A DNA stretch of 64,000 nt from JAAXPZ01 sp965215705. Lineage in GTDB: Bacteria > Campylobacterota > Campylobacteria > Campylobacterales > Sulfurovaceae. The stretch is taken from NCBI GenBank assembly GCA_965215705.1, contig CBDCEE010000003.1, forward strand, positions 124,001 to 188,000. Reading direction: 5' to 3'. Of this stretch, positions 25,879 through 34,551 are shown one piece after another. The notes under the pieces were generated by a model that saw only the letters and a list, made by a program, of their open reading frames with translations, was not told the DNA's origin and searched no databases. The position numbers and the translations under genes were made by a program. Every line of letters begins with the position of its first letter. The stretch's first letter is position 1.

Positions 25879-26324
25879 TGGAGCAGTTGATACTCTTTGT
25901 TGTGCTGATACTGCTGGGATATATCTTTGGTACCCGTGCAGAGAAGCGACACCTCTCCTCTATCCAAGAACGAGAGGAAGCCTATCAAAACCTTCCAGCG
26001 ATCATGCTCAAAAGACCACTCCATACAGAAGAGATCACTGAGTGCCAGCTGGTCAATGGCTCTGCGGTCATTGCGATCGATTATTTCAAAAAGTTCCTTG
26101 CTTCTTTGATCAACCTTTTCGGTGGCAATATCTCCAGCTATGAAAGCCTGATCGATCGAGCACGTCGTGAAGCGATCCTGCGTATGAAAGCCGATGCAGG
26201 AGATGCCAGCGAGATCATCAATATCCGTATCGAGACCAGTTCCATCTCCCAAAGTGCCCAGCAGCTCGTCAGTGCAGTCGAGGTACTGGCATATGGTACA
26301 GCAATCTATCGAAGTGAATCGTGA
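25878..26324 (+). CDS. Membrane-anchored YbjQ (UPF0145) family protein
   Basis: A 148-residue paralogue of the preceding gene with an N-terminal membrane helix (LILFVVLILLGYIFG) added before the YbjQ domain. The domain shows LINLFGGNISSYESLIDRAR, the RREAILRMKADAG helix and EVLAYGTAI. It is coupled to the upstream gene by a TAATG overlap, so soluble and anchored forms are made together. An M48 protease gene follows 62 nt later. Function unknown. Confidence 0.83.
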   Translation: MEQLILFVVLILLGYIFGTRAEKRHLSSIQEREEAYQNLPAIMLKRPLHTEEITECQLVNGSAVIAIDYFKKFLASLINLFGGNISSYESLIDRARREAILRMKADAGDASEIINIRIETSSISQSAQQLVSAVEVLAYGTAIYRSES

Positions 26325-26386
26325 GGTCATTGGTAATGGCTATCTGGAGTGTAGAGCAGGCACCATTTTGTAAAGGATAACAGGCT

Positions 26387-27169
26387 ATGCGATACAGTCC
26401 AAAACTTCCCGACGATACGGTCAATATCTCCCAGGAGAAACCACTCTCTATGGCTATCAAGCTTACGGTCTCTCTGGCTGTACTGGCAGGGATATGGTAT
26501 TTTCTCATGGGGGCATTGATCAGTGTGGCAGTGGCTTCGATCACGCCACAGCAGGAGCAGAAGCTTGCCTCCATGCTCTCTATGGATATGCAATACGTAG
26601 AGACCAACAGTAGCTATTTGAGAAAAGTGACAGAGAAACTCACGCAGTGTGCAGACCTGCCTTATGAGATACATATCGCAGTGATGGAAGATGCAGAGCT
26701 CAATGCCTTTGCGGTACCGGGAGGTGTGATCTATGTTACCAGTGGTATCCTCTCCAAGATGGAGAGTGAAAATGAGCTTGCCTTTATCATTGGGCATGAA
26801 CTGGGACATTTCAAACACAAAGACCATCTCAAATCTCTGGGCTATCGGATTATCTTTGGGGCGGTCAGCCTGATGCTGGGCAGTGATTATGGTCTTGCTT
26901 CCACTATGACACTGGGAATCAGCTCTGCCAAGTATTCACAGTCAGCAGAGTTTGCAGCTGATAGTTTCGGACTGCAAGTGATGCAGTGTGCCTATGGTTC
27001 AGTGACAGATGCTACGAGAATGTTTGAAAAGATGGACAATGGAGATGAATGGCGTTATTTTATAGCAACACATCCTGGATTTAAAGCACGGGTCAAAAAG
27101 ATGAAAAGAGAGATCAAAGAGAAGCAGTATAATAGTACGATAAAAGCATTACCGCTACAAAAAATCTAA
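26387..27169 (+). CDS. M48 family metallopeptidase
   Basis: A 260-residue zinc protease. A single membrane helix (residues ~25-52) is followed by the peptidase domain with HELGH at 137-141 and the third ligand Glu in AEFAADSFG. The ALNAFAVPGGVIYV segment (here ELNAFAVPGG) is typical of M48 enzymes such as HtpX and BepA/LoiP. Only one helix is present, unlike HtpX, so a membrane-anchored periplasmic protease is likely. RBS AAAGGA. It follows the YbjQ pair on the same strand. Confidence 0.88.
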   Translation: MRYSPKLPDDTVNISQEKPLSMAIKLTVSLAVLAGIWYFLMGALISVAVASITPQQEQKLASMLSMDMQYVETNSSYLRKVTEKLTQCADLPYEIHIAVMEDAELNAFAVPGGVIYVTSGILSKMESENELAFIIGHELGHFKHKDHLKSLGYRIIFGAVSLMLGSDYGLASTMTLGISSAKYSQSAEFAADSFGLQVMQCAYGSVTDATRMFEKMDNGDEWRYFIATHPGFKARVKKMKREIKEKQYNSTIKALPLQKI

Positions 27170-27177
27170 TATAAAAC

Positions 27178-27201
27178 AACTATTTTATAGTTAAAATAGT
27201 T
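27178..27201. terminator. AT-rich stem-loop after M48 gene
   Basis: Perfect 10-bp stem AACTATTTTA / TAAAATAGTT with a TAGT loop, 9 nt after the M48 stop codon. The stem is AT-rich and no clear T-tract follows, so termination is uncertain. Confidence 0.4.
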
Positions 27202-27250
27202 ATTTAGGTGTACCCCACCCAAGACGAATGATAGCAAAAAAGCCAAATAT

Positions 27251-27274
27251 ACTTATTATCAAATGATAATAAGT
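27251..27274. promoter_or_regulatory. Palindromic operator candidate upstream of Crp/Fnr gene
   Basis: A perfect palindrome with 11-bp arms ACTTATTATCA / TGATAATAAGT around AA, 47 nt before the regulator ATG. The half-sites do not fit TTGAT-N4-ATCAA; they look somewhat like Fur-box units (GATAAT). The site may serve autoregulation or another dimeric repressor. Confidence 0.45.
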
Positions 27275-27320
27275 GTAGAATGAGTACAATAATTGTAAGT
27301 TAATACTAAAAGAGGGGTAC

Positions 27321-27914
27321 ATGCCTACACTAAAAGCGTTTGTAGAGAGTTATATACAGTTTACTGAAGCAGAATGGCATGCCTTGGAGAACAGACTGGA
27401 ATATACCCATTACAAGAAGGGAGAGATGATCCATAGTGCCCATGACATTTGGCATGAGCTTTATTATATCAACAAGGGGTTGATCCGCTCTTATCTCATC
27501 AGTGATACAGGCAAAGAGACGACACGACAACTGCACTTTAACAATAGCAAATCAACGATACTGAATCTTTTTGTGGTGGATTATGCCAGCTTGAGTCATC
27601 AGACTCCCAGTTCGATAGGATTTGAGATCTTACAGGATTGTGAATTGGTCAAGATCAACAGGGAGACGATAGACTCTATTCATAGAGAGTCTAAAAAATG
27701 GGAGCGATTGAGTCGTCTGTTTCTTGAGTCTGCCTATGTGAAGTCTACAGAGTTTTACCAGCAGGTCATTAACCGATCAGCCAAGGAGAACTATCAGGAT
27801 CTACGTGAGAATATGTCTCATCTGATAGAGCTTGTTCCTCAATATCATTTGGCGACCTATATCGGTATCACACCGGTATCACTCTCTCGAATCAAGCAGG
27901 AGCTAGAGTCCTGA
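27321..27914 (+). CDS. Crp/Fnr family transcriptional regulator
   Basis: A 197-residue regulator. Residues ~20-125 form a cyclic-nucleotide-binding-like beta roll (HYKKGEMIHSAHD, LYYINKGLIRSYL). Residues ~150-197 hold a winged-helix with the recognition part YIGITPVSLSRIKQEL. No Cys cluster for an Fe-S cofactor is visible, so it is not a classical FNR; the domain resembles regulators that lack an obvious ligand. RBS AGAGGGG. A perfect palindrome lies just upstream. Whether it controls the nitric oxide reductase operon at 39573 is not shown. Confidence 0.87.
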   Translation: MPTLKAFVESYIQFTEAEWHALENRLEYTHYKKGEMIHSAHDIWHELYYINKGLIRSYLISDTGKETTRQLHFNNSKSTILNLFVVDYASLSHQTPSSIGFEILQDCELVKINRETIDSIHRESKKWERLSRLFLESAYVKSTEFYQQVINRSAKENYQDLRENMSHLIELVPQYHLATYIGITPVSLSRIKQELES

Positions 27915-27915
27915 T

Positions 27916-29040
27916 CTATACGGATTTTCTCTTCTTGTAAAAGTCCTCTCTAAACGCTTCAAACTCTCCCGCGACTATCGCCTCTCTCATCTGCTTCATA
28001 AGATCCAGATAGTAGTAGAGGTTGTGAATGGTACCTAGTCTGAAGTAGGTGAGCTCTCGGGCTCTATATAGGTGACAGAGATAGGCTCTGGAGTAGGTCT
28101 GACAGACCATACAGCCACACGCTGGATCAATAGGGCCTTCATCCTCTTTAAACCTGGCTGCCTTGATGTTGAGCTTACCAAAGCTGGTGAAGAGTGTGCC
28201 GTTACGGGCATTTCTGGTGGGCATCACACAGTCGAACATATCAACGCCACGAGAAACATTCTCTACCAGATCTTCTGGTGTTCCAACACCCATGAGATAG
28301 CGTGGTTTGTCCTCAGGCATGAACTGTGTCGTCCATTCGACGGTGTCATACATATCCTGATTGGCTTCACCAACACTGAGCCCGCCGATGGCAAAGCCAT
28401 CAAAATCCAGTGCACAAAGCTCTGTAGCGGACTTCTCTCTGAAGGCTTTGTCTGTGCCACCTTGAATGATGGCAAAGATATTCTGCTCTGTGCCGATACC
28501 TTCTGCCTGCTTGGCTCTAAAGTAGGAGATAGACTCCTCTGCCCAGCGTGTTGTACGTTCGATACTCTCTTGGATACGTTTCTGCTCAGCAGGCAAGGCG
28601 ATGAGATCATCGAGGATCATCATGATATCTGAGCCTAGATTGTGCTGGATATCGATCACTTTGGTGGGGGTAAAGTAGTGCTTGGAGCCGTCTATATGAC
28701 TGCGAAAGGTGATGCCGCCCTCATCGATCTTGACATTGTCTGAGAGTGAAAATGCCTGAAATCCACCACTGTCTGTCAGGAAGCTTTTTGGGAAGCGGGT
28801 AAAGCGATGGAGTTTGCCTATCTTAGCTACGGTTCGATCTCCGGGACGCAGGTACATATGGTAGGTGTTGGCGAGTATGATCTCTGGCTGGATAAAGCTT
28901 TGTAGGTCTGTCGCATCAAGTGCTTTGACTGCACCCACTGTCCCTACAGGCATAAATACCGGTGTTTGTATCGTAGAATGGGCGGTCTTTAGGGTGCAGG
29001 CCCGGGCTTTACCATCGGTGTTATCTATCTGAAATTGCAT
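27916..29040 (-). CDS. tgt: Queuine tRNA-ribosyltransferase
   Basis: A 374-residue tRNA-guanine transglycosylase, which exchanges guanine-34 for preQ1 in tRNAs with GUN anticodons. The substrate-binding DSGGFQAFSLS motif, the nucleophile Asp in GVDMFDCVMPTRNAR and the zinc site CGCMVC with downstream Cys/His (AYLCHLYRARE) are all intact. It converges on the Crp/Fnr gene, one base apart. It is divergent from the TrkA-like gene. QueH, the last step of the pathway, is at 12817. Confidence 0.96.
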   Translation of the reverse strand: MQFQIDNTDGKARACTLKTAHSTIQTPVFMPVGTVGAVKALDATDLQSFIQPEIILANTYHMYLRPGDRTVAKIGKLHRFTRFPKSFLTDSGGFQAFSLSDNVKIDEGGITFRSHIDGSKHYFTPTKVIDIQHNLGSDIMMILDDLIALPAEQKRIQESIERTTRWAEESISYFRAKQAEGIGTEQNIFAIIQGGTDKAFREKSATELCALDFDGFAIGGLSVGEANQDMYDTVEWTTQFMPEDKPRYLMGVGTPEDLVENVSRGVDMFDCVMPTRNARNGTLFTSFGKLNIKAARFKEDEGPIDPACGCMVCQTYSRAYLCHLYRARELTYFRLGTIHNLYYYLDLMKQMREAIVAGEFEAFREDFYKKRKSV

Positions 29041-29115
29041 TATGCTATAATATCCTCTTAATTATTTACCTGTCGAAGGAATTCTTGGACAGAATTATAT
29101 CCAAATAGGGCATAA

Positions 29116-30543
29116 ATGAAGAATATATTGATATTGGCAGATGGTCTGTCTGGTGAGCACTTTATCAAACGGGTCAATCAGAAACGAACTGGGGACAACC
29201 AGTATGTGATCGTCACACCAAATCACGCGTTTCCTGTACCGGAAAAAGCACTTGTTGAGATGAAGTTTCATACCTTTGACCCTACCAGTTACAGTAAACT
29301 CAGAGAAGTGCTACATGCGACCCACTTTCATATGGTTTTTATCATTTTGGATTCTCCTGATGAGACAGGGGAATCACTGAAAAATATCAGAATGGTTGAT
29401 GAGAAGATCCGTATCTATATCTTGGATCACTGGGATGCCTTTGATGAATCAGATGAATCCTATACGCAGGTGTTCAATATCCATCAACTGATCGCCAATA
29501 GACTTTTTGATCATCTTCCCAATGTCCCATTGGTGGCACAAAATGTTGGCTTGTCAGAGGGAGAGATCATGGAAGTGACGATCCCTTTTGGCAGTAACTT
29601 CGCCTATCGGCATATCGGTTCTATCTCACAGGTCAAGTGGCGGATCGTGGCACTCTATAGAGATGCCAAGCTGATACTACCTAGCTCTGCGACGATGATC
29701 AAGCCGCAAGATACGATACTGATCGTCGGCAAACCCAACATACTGAGTAATGTCTATCTGCGTATTATCAACAAAGAGGGTCTTTTCCCTGAGCCATTTG
29801 GTAAAAACCTCTATATGATACTGGATATGGGACTCGATGCAGATCAGGTACTCAACTATATGAATGAAGCACTGTATCTACGAGAGCGTCTGGATGATAG
29901 AGAACTGGTTATCCGTATTATTAATCCTGGTGACTTCGCACTGCTTGACAGGATCAAAGCATTGGCAAAGGACAATGTAGAGGTGGTAGTTGAATACAAT
30001 AGCGATGATATCAATGCCGTGATCACAGCAGATATGCAGCACTTCAATATCGGGCTTCTTTTTATCAGTATGGATACGTTTAGTGGAGATAGCCTTGCTG
30101 GGGAACTGTTTAGCTTGCGAAAACTGGTCTATATCTTTGGTGATACCCCGTTGTATACTGTAACAAACTCTGTGGTACTGATGGGTGAAGATGAGGAGAT
30201 GGAGTCTATCTCCTCTACCAGCTTTTATATCTCTGAAACACTTGGCTTTGATCTTTGTCTATGTCATTTTGATCCAGAGGGGGATTTTGAGAGTAGAAAA
30301 ATGATCATAGAACACTATGAGACGCTCTCCCATGCCACGCACTATCCTATCACGATAGAGGAGAAAAAAGTCAATCCGGTCAGGGCACTCAATGCCATGG
30401 AAAATATCCTACAGATCGCTCCTTTGACCTATGATCTGGAGCCCAACTCTTTTCTCTCTAAATTTTCTACCAAACCCCAAGATCATCTTTTGAGTAACAC
30501 GAAGCATCCGAAACTTTTGATACCGGTCGTATTGGATCATTAA
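29116..30543 (+). CDS. TrkA-domain protein (COG3400 family)
   Basis: A 475-residue protein conserved beside aroB in Campylobacterota. The first ~130 residues resemble a Rossmann-type TrkA-N region (ILILADGLSGEHFIKRV). Residues ~140-215 resemble an RCK_C/TrkA-C domain (VTIPFGSNFAYRHIGSI, ALYRDAKLILPSS, DTILIVGKP). The rest is a further alpha/beta region. There is no membrane helix, so it is likely a cytosolic ligand-gating subunit for ion transport; the partner channel is not adjacent. Its start is divergent from tgt, with a TATAAT at about 29049 between them. Confidence 0.75.
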   Translation: MKNILILADGLSGEHFIKRVNQKRTGDNQYVIVTPNHAFPVPEKALVEMKFHTFDPTSYSKLREVLHATHFHMVFIILDSPDETGESLKNIRMVDEKIRIYILDHWDAFDESDESYTQVFNIHQLIANRLFDHLPNVPLVAQNVGLSEGEIMEVTIPFGSNFAYRHIGSISQVKWRIVALYRDAKLILPSSATMIKPQDTILIVGKPNILSNVYLRIINKEGLFPEPFGKNLYMILDMGLDADQVLNYMNEALYLRERLDDRELVIRIINPGDFALLDRIKALAKDNVEVVVEYNSDDINAVITADMQHFNIGLLFISMDTFSGDSLAGELFSLRKLVYIFGDTPLYTVTNSVVLMGEDEEMESISSTSFYISETLGFDLCLCHFDPEGDFESRKMIIEHYETLSHATHYPITIEEKKVNPVRALNAMENILQIAPLTYDLEPNSFLSKFSTKPQDHLLSNTKHPKLLIPVVLDH

Positions 30544-30610
30544 CCCAACTCTCCTTAATGGAGTTTAAGTTAAAATAAAGGGAAATATCCCTCTTTTGCA
30601 AAGGAAAGCC

Positions 30611-31666
30611 ATGGTAGTGCCTATCACGCTCAACACACCAGAAGCGATACAGTATGATATCACGATTGATGGATTGGCAGACCTTGTATTTGATAGAAAA
30701 GTGGCGATAGTCACCAATCCCACCGTCGCAAGTCTACATCTAAATACGCTACTTTCCAAGATAGAAGCACCACAGGTAGAGGTGATCACGATCCCCGATG
30801 GAGAGACCTATAAGACACTCTCTACTATAGAGAAGATATTGGATGGACTTTTTGAAGCAAAATTTGATAGAAAATCCTTACTGATCGCTTTTGGTGGCGG
30901 TGTAATAGGGGACATGACAGGCTTCACTGCCAGTCTGTATCAGAGAGGGATCGACTTTATCCAGATCCCTACAACGCTGCTGAGTCAAGTGGATGCGAGT
31001 GTAGGGGGAAAGACAGGGGTGAACAACCGCTATGGTAAGAACCTGATAGGAGCATTCTATCAGCCCAGAGCAGTACATATTGACCCCTCATTTCTCCACA
31101 CACTTCCTGCCCGTGAGTTTGCTGCAGGTGTGGCTGAAGTGGTGAAAATGGCAGTGATGTTTGATAGTGACTTCTTTGCGTACCTGGAGATGAATGATCT
31201 CAAAGAGGAAGCTGTGATCAAGGAGATGATTAGACGCTCAGTCACACTCAAGGCAGAGGTGGTCAATCAAGATGAGAAAGAGGCAGGAATACGTGCCGTA
31301 CTGAACTATGGACACACTTTTGGCCATGTCATAGAAAATGAAACCAACTATGAAAAGTATCTGCATGGTGAGGCTGTGGCGATAGGGATCGTAATGGCAA
31401 ATGCACTGGCTGTAGAGCTTGGACTTTTGCAGGAGGAAGAGGCTTATAGAGTCTTGAACCTGTTAGAGAACAACGGTCTACCTACGGACTATACAATTCA
31501 AGATGTGGACAGCTTTTATGAGCACTTCTTTTTAGATAAAAAGAGTAACAGCGGGAAGATCAAGTTTATCTTGCCTCATGGCACACTGGGCACCTATATG
31601 ATGAGAGATGATATCGATGCACAGGTGGTCAAAAAAGTCTTGCAGCACTTTGGAGTAGAGAGATGA
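30611..31666 (+). CDS. aroB: 3-dehydroquinate synthase
   Basis: A 351-residue NAD-dependent enzyme of the shikimate pathway, making 3-dehydroquinate from DAHP. Visible motifs are the NAD-binding PDGETYKT, the AFGGGVIGDMTGF loop, TTLLSQVDASVGGKTGVN and the zinc ligands in NYGHTFGHVIE and HGEAVAIG. The frame opens with a TTG at 30596, but AAGGAAAG lies before the ATG at 30611, which I chose. It overlaps the mscS-like gene downstream by 4 nt. Confidence 0.96.
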   Translation: MVVPITLNTPEAIQYDITIDGLADLVFDRKVAIVTNPTVASLHLNTLLSKIEAPQVEVITIPDGETYKTLSTIEKILDGLFEAKFDRKSLLIAFGGGVIGDMTGFTASLYQRGIDFIQIPTTLLSQVDASVGGKTGVNNRYGKNLIGAFYQPRAVHIDPSFLHTLPAREFAAGVAEVVKMAVMFDSDFFAYLEMNDLKEEAVIKEMIRRSVTLKAEVVNQDEKEAGIRAVLNYGHTFGHVIENETNYEKYLHGEAVAIGIVMANALAVELGLLQEEEAYRVLNLLENNGLPTDYTIQDVDSFYEHFFLDKKSNSGKIKFILPHGTLGTYMMRDDIDAQVVKKVLQHFGVER

Positions 31667-33288
31667 TCAAGTCGATTTTTCTAGCTTTATCTCTTTTTTG
31701 TGCAGGTACCGTACTTGCAGAGGTCAACAGTACCGAATCCAATAGTTCAATACAGTTAGACAGAGAGCTAAATACACTGACAAAACAGCTGCAAAAGATA
31801 GAATCCAAAGAGGCTAAGGGGAATGTCTGGACCAAGATATACAGCAATTATCTCACCTATCAAAAGCTTAAAGAGAGAGAGGAAAAGCTTTATAAAGAGA
31901 ACTATCGGCTCAAAAGGCTCAAGCATCCAGCCAAGTCTGAAGAGGATGCCTATAAAAAGAACAGTATAGAGCTCCAGACGCTGAAAGGAAAGCTTGAGCT
32001 TCTCAATGAGTTTGAAAAGGATCCTTTTAAGCGGGTGATAGAGCCGCCACAAATCGAAGATGCACCAGAAGTGGGCAACCCTGTGGGTATATTGGGCGCG
32101 GTCTCTTATAAGAAAAAACTTACTGAACAGCAGAAAAAATATGAAACTGGCTATCAATCGTTGCTCAATGAAGTAGAAACACTCAAAGAGAAGCAAGCTA
32201 TTTTAATCAAAATGCTAGTACTGAGACCTAGCGATAGTGTGCTCTCCCAAAAGATACAGGATGTACAGGGAGAACTCGATACCTTTACTCCTGTGCTTGA
32301 GATATTTGAGACCACTAAAGAGGTGCATAGTAAAAAGCTAGAAGAGACAAAGTTGAAGCTGGATGCAGATATTCAAGAAGAGTATGAAAAGATGCTCAAG
32401 ATCGCAGGTGTGATGCTTGTCTTTTTCCTCCTTTTCCTCTTGACAAAGTATCTAGTACACCGTTATATGGTGAACAAAGACAGCTACTATACGGTCAACA
32501 AAGCAGCCAATTTTGTCTTTTTGACTATTATGGCATTGGTACTTCTCTTTGCCTATATCGAAAATGTCAGTTATATGGTGACGGTTATCGGATTTGCCTC
32601 GGCAGGTATTGCGATTGCAATGAAAGACTGGTTCATGTCATTGATGGGCTGGTGGGTGATCGTGATCGGTGGTAGTATCCATGTGGGTGATCGTGTTAAG
32701 TTCACGAAAGATGGGGTACAGTTTGTCGGTGATATTGTTGACATCTCTCCACTGCGTATGACGATGCAAGAGGATGTGACGCTCACTACATTTACAGAGA
32801 ACCGTCGATCTGGAAGGATCATCTTTATCCCGAACAACTATATCTTTACCGATATGGTTGCCAACTACTCGCATGCCGGACTAAAGACCGTCTGGGATGG
32901 TATCGATTTTACAGTGACATTTGACTCTAATATTGAAAAAGCAGTATCCATAGCCAAAGAGGTGACCAAGAAGTACTCCAAGGGTTATACTGATATCACA
33001 CGTAAGCAGCTCAACAAGCTCAGAAGCCACTACCATATCAAAAATACTAATGTAGAGCCAAGGATACTCTCTTTCATAGAGCCTCATGGTATGGTGATCT
33101 CTGCCTGGTACCTGACCAATGCTTACGCAACACTGACGCTTAGGAGTAAGATATCACTGGAGATCATTCAGCGTATACAAGAGAGAGATGATATTGAGAT
33201 CGCCTATCCGACACAATCCTTCTATGTCAACCAACATATCCCTAAACCAGAGCTACCACAGAGTGAAGTAGAGCCTAAAGAGACATGA
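31663..33288 (+). CDS. MscS family mechanosensitive channel with periplasmic coiled-coil domain
   Basis: A 541-residue channel. A signal peptide (MIKSIFLALSLFCAGTVLAE) leads a Lys/Glu-rich coiled-coil region (~25-245). Three helices follow, the last being the pore helix (GFASAGIAIAMKDWFMSLMGWWVI), then the MscS beta domain (GGSIHVGDRVKFTKDG, IFIPNNYIF) and a soluble C-terminal domain. It opens on membrane tension to release solutes in hypo-osmotic shock. The gene is coupled at both ends: ATGA overlap with aroB and with mtaB, a conserved order in this phylum. Confidence 0.9.
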   Translation: MIKSIFLALSLFCAGTVLAEVNSTESNSSIQLDRELNTLTKQLQKIESKEAKGNVWTKIYSNYLTYQKLKEREEKLYKENYRLKRLKHPAKSEEDAYKKNSIELQTLKGKLELLNEFEKDPFKRVIEPPQIEDAPEVGNPVGILGAVSYKKKLTEQQKKYETGYQSLLNEVETLKEKQAILIKMLVLRPSDSVLSQKIQDVQGELDTFTPVLEIFETTKEVHSKKLEETKLKLDADIQEEYEKMLKIAGVMLVFFLLFLLTKYLVHRYMVNKDSYYTVNKAANFVFLTIMALVLLFAYIENVSYMVTVIGFASAGIAIAMKDWFMSLMGWWVIVIGGSIHVGDRVKFTKDGVQFVGDIVDISPLRMTMQEDVTLTTFTENRRSGRIIFIPNNYIFTDMVANYSHAGLKTVWDGIDFTVTFDSNIEKAVSIAKEVTKKYSKGYTDITRKQLNKLRSHYHIKNTNVEPRILSFIEPHGMVISAWYLTNAYATLTLRSKISLEIIQRIQERDDIEIAYPTQSFYVNQHIPKPELPQSEVEPKET

Positions 33289-34547
33289 GTAGTAAAGAGA
33301 AAGTATACTTCAAGACCTTTGGATGTAGAACCAATCAGTTTGATACGCAGGTCATGATGAGCAAACTAAACGGATTTACACTCAGTATGGATGAGATGGA
33401 AGCTGATATTGTAGTCGTAAACTCCTGTACCGTGACCAATGGTGCGGACAGCTCAGTCAGAGGATACATCCATGCGATCGCCCGTAAAAATCCCAAAGCC
33501 AGAGTGATCTTGGCCGGATGTGGTTCACACTCCAAAGGGGAGTCACTGTTTGAGGATGGCAAGGTCTTCGGCGTGATAGGGCATTCAGAGAAAGAGAAGA
33601 TCAACAGCATACTTCAAAAACCGGAACGGTTTTATGAGATCGGTGACCTAGCACATATTGATACCACGATCGTAGAGGAGTTTGTGGGTAAGAGTAGGGC
33701 GTTTATCAAGATACAGGAGGGGTGTGATTTTGCTTGCTCTTACTGTATCATCCCCTCAGTACGTGGTGCTGCCAGGAGTCATAGTGAAGAGACTGTCATG
33801 GCTCAGGTTGCCAAACTGGCGAGTAATGGGTTTGGAGAATTTATCTTGACGGGTACCAATGTGGGGAGCTATGGTAAAGACCATGGAAGTTCTATGGCAA
33901 AACTACTTAAAAAGCTCTCTGCTATCAGAGGGGTCAGACGTATCCGTATCGGGAGTCTAGAGCCTCTACAGATCGATGATGAGTTCAAAGAGTTGCTGGG
34001 AGAACCCTGGATAGCAAGACATCTGCACATCGCATTACAACACACCAGTGACAAGATGTTAGATAGGATGAATAGGCGTAACAGTTTTGCAACAGACAGG
34101 GCACTCTTTGAAGCGCTCTCTGATGCTGGATATGCCTTGGGGACGGACTTTATCGTAGGACATCCCGGTGAAGATGAAGAGGCATGGAAGGAAGCGATTG
34201 AGCGTTTGGTGGATCTGCCTTTGACACATATCCATGCGTTTACCTACTCCAAGCGGGATGGTACCGTGGCTGCGAGTATGAAAGAGAGTGTGAGAGGGGA
34301 TATCGCCAAAGCCAGACACAAAGAGCTCACCGCTCTGGTCTCTGAGAAGAACTACCAATTTAGAAAAACACACACAGAAGGGCTTGAGGTGCTCTTGGAG
34401 AGTGGAAAAGAGGGCTTATTCAAAGGATTTGACCAATACTTTAACCGTATACTAGTTGAAAGTGAAGAGGATCTTTCCAGTAACTGGGTATGCATGAATG
34501 ATGTCACTGTGACACCCTCTGAAAATAGAGGGAAAGTAATAACGTGA
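33285..34547 (+). CDS. mtaB: tRNA (t6A37) C2-methylthiotransferase MtaB
   Basis: A 420-residue radical-SAM methylthiotransferase that turns t6A37 into ms2t6A37 in ANN-decoding tRNAs. The N-terminal UPF0004 cluster Cys are Cys14, Cys48 and Cys79, and the radical-SAM CxxxCxxC is Cys147, Cys151 and Cys154 (EGCDFACSYC). The C-terminal ~60 residues are the TRAM-like RNA-binding part. MtaB rather than MiaB is suggested by the FGCRTNQFD start. The start overlaps the mscS stop (ATGA). Confidence 0.93.
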   Translation: MSSKEKVYFKTFGCRTNQFDTQVMMSKLNGFTLSMDEMEADIVVVNSCTVTNGADSSVRGYIHAIARKNPKARVILAGCGSHSKGESLFEDGKVFGVIGHSEKEKINSILQKPERFYEIGDLAHIDTTIVEEFVGKSRAFIKIQEGCDFACSYCIIPSVRGAARSHSEETVMAQVAKLASNGFGEFILTGTNVGSYGKDHGSSMAKLLKKLSAIRGVRRIRIGSLEPLQIDDEFKELLGEPWIARHLHIALQHTSDKMLDRMNRRNSFATDRALFEALSDAGYALGTDFIVGHPGEDEEAWKEAIERLVDLPLTHIHAFTYSKRDGTVAASMKESVRGDIAKARHKELTALVSEKNYQFRKTHTEGLEVLLESGKEGLFKGFDQYFNRILVESEEDLSSNWVCMNDVTVTPSENRGKVIT

Positions 34548-34551
34548 AGTC

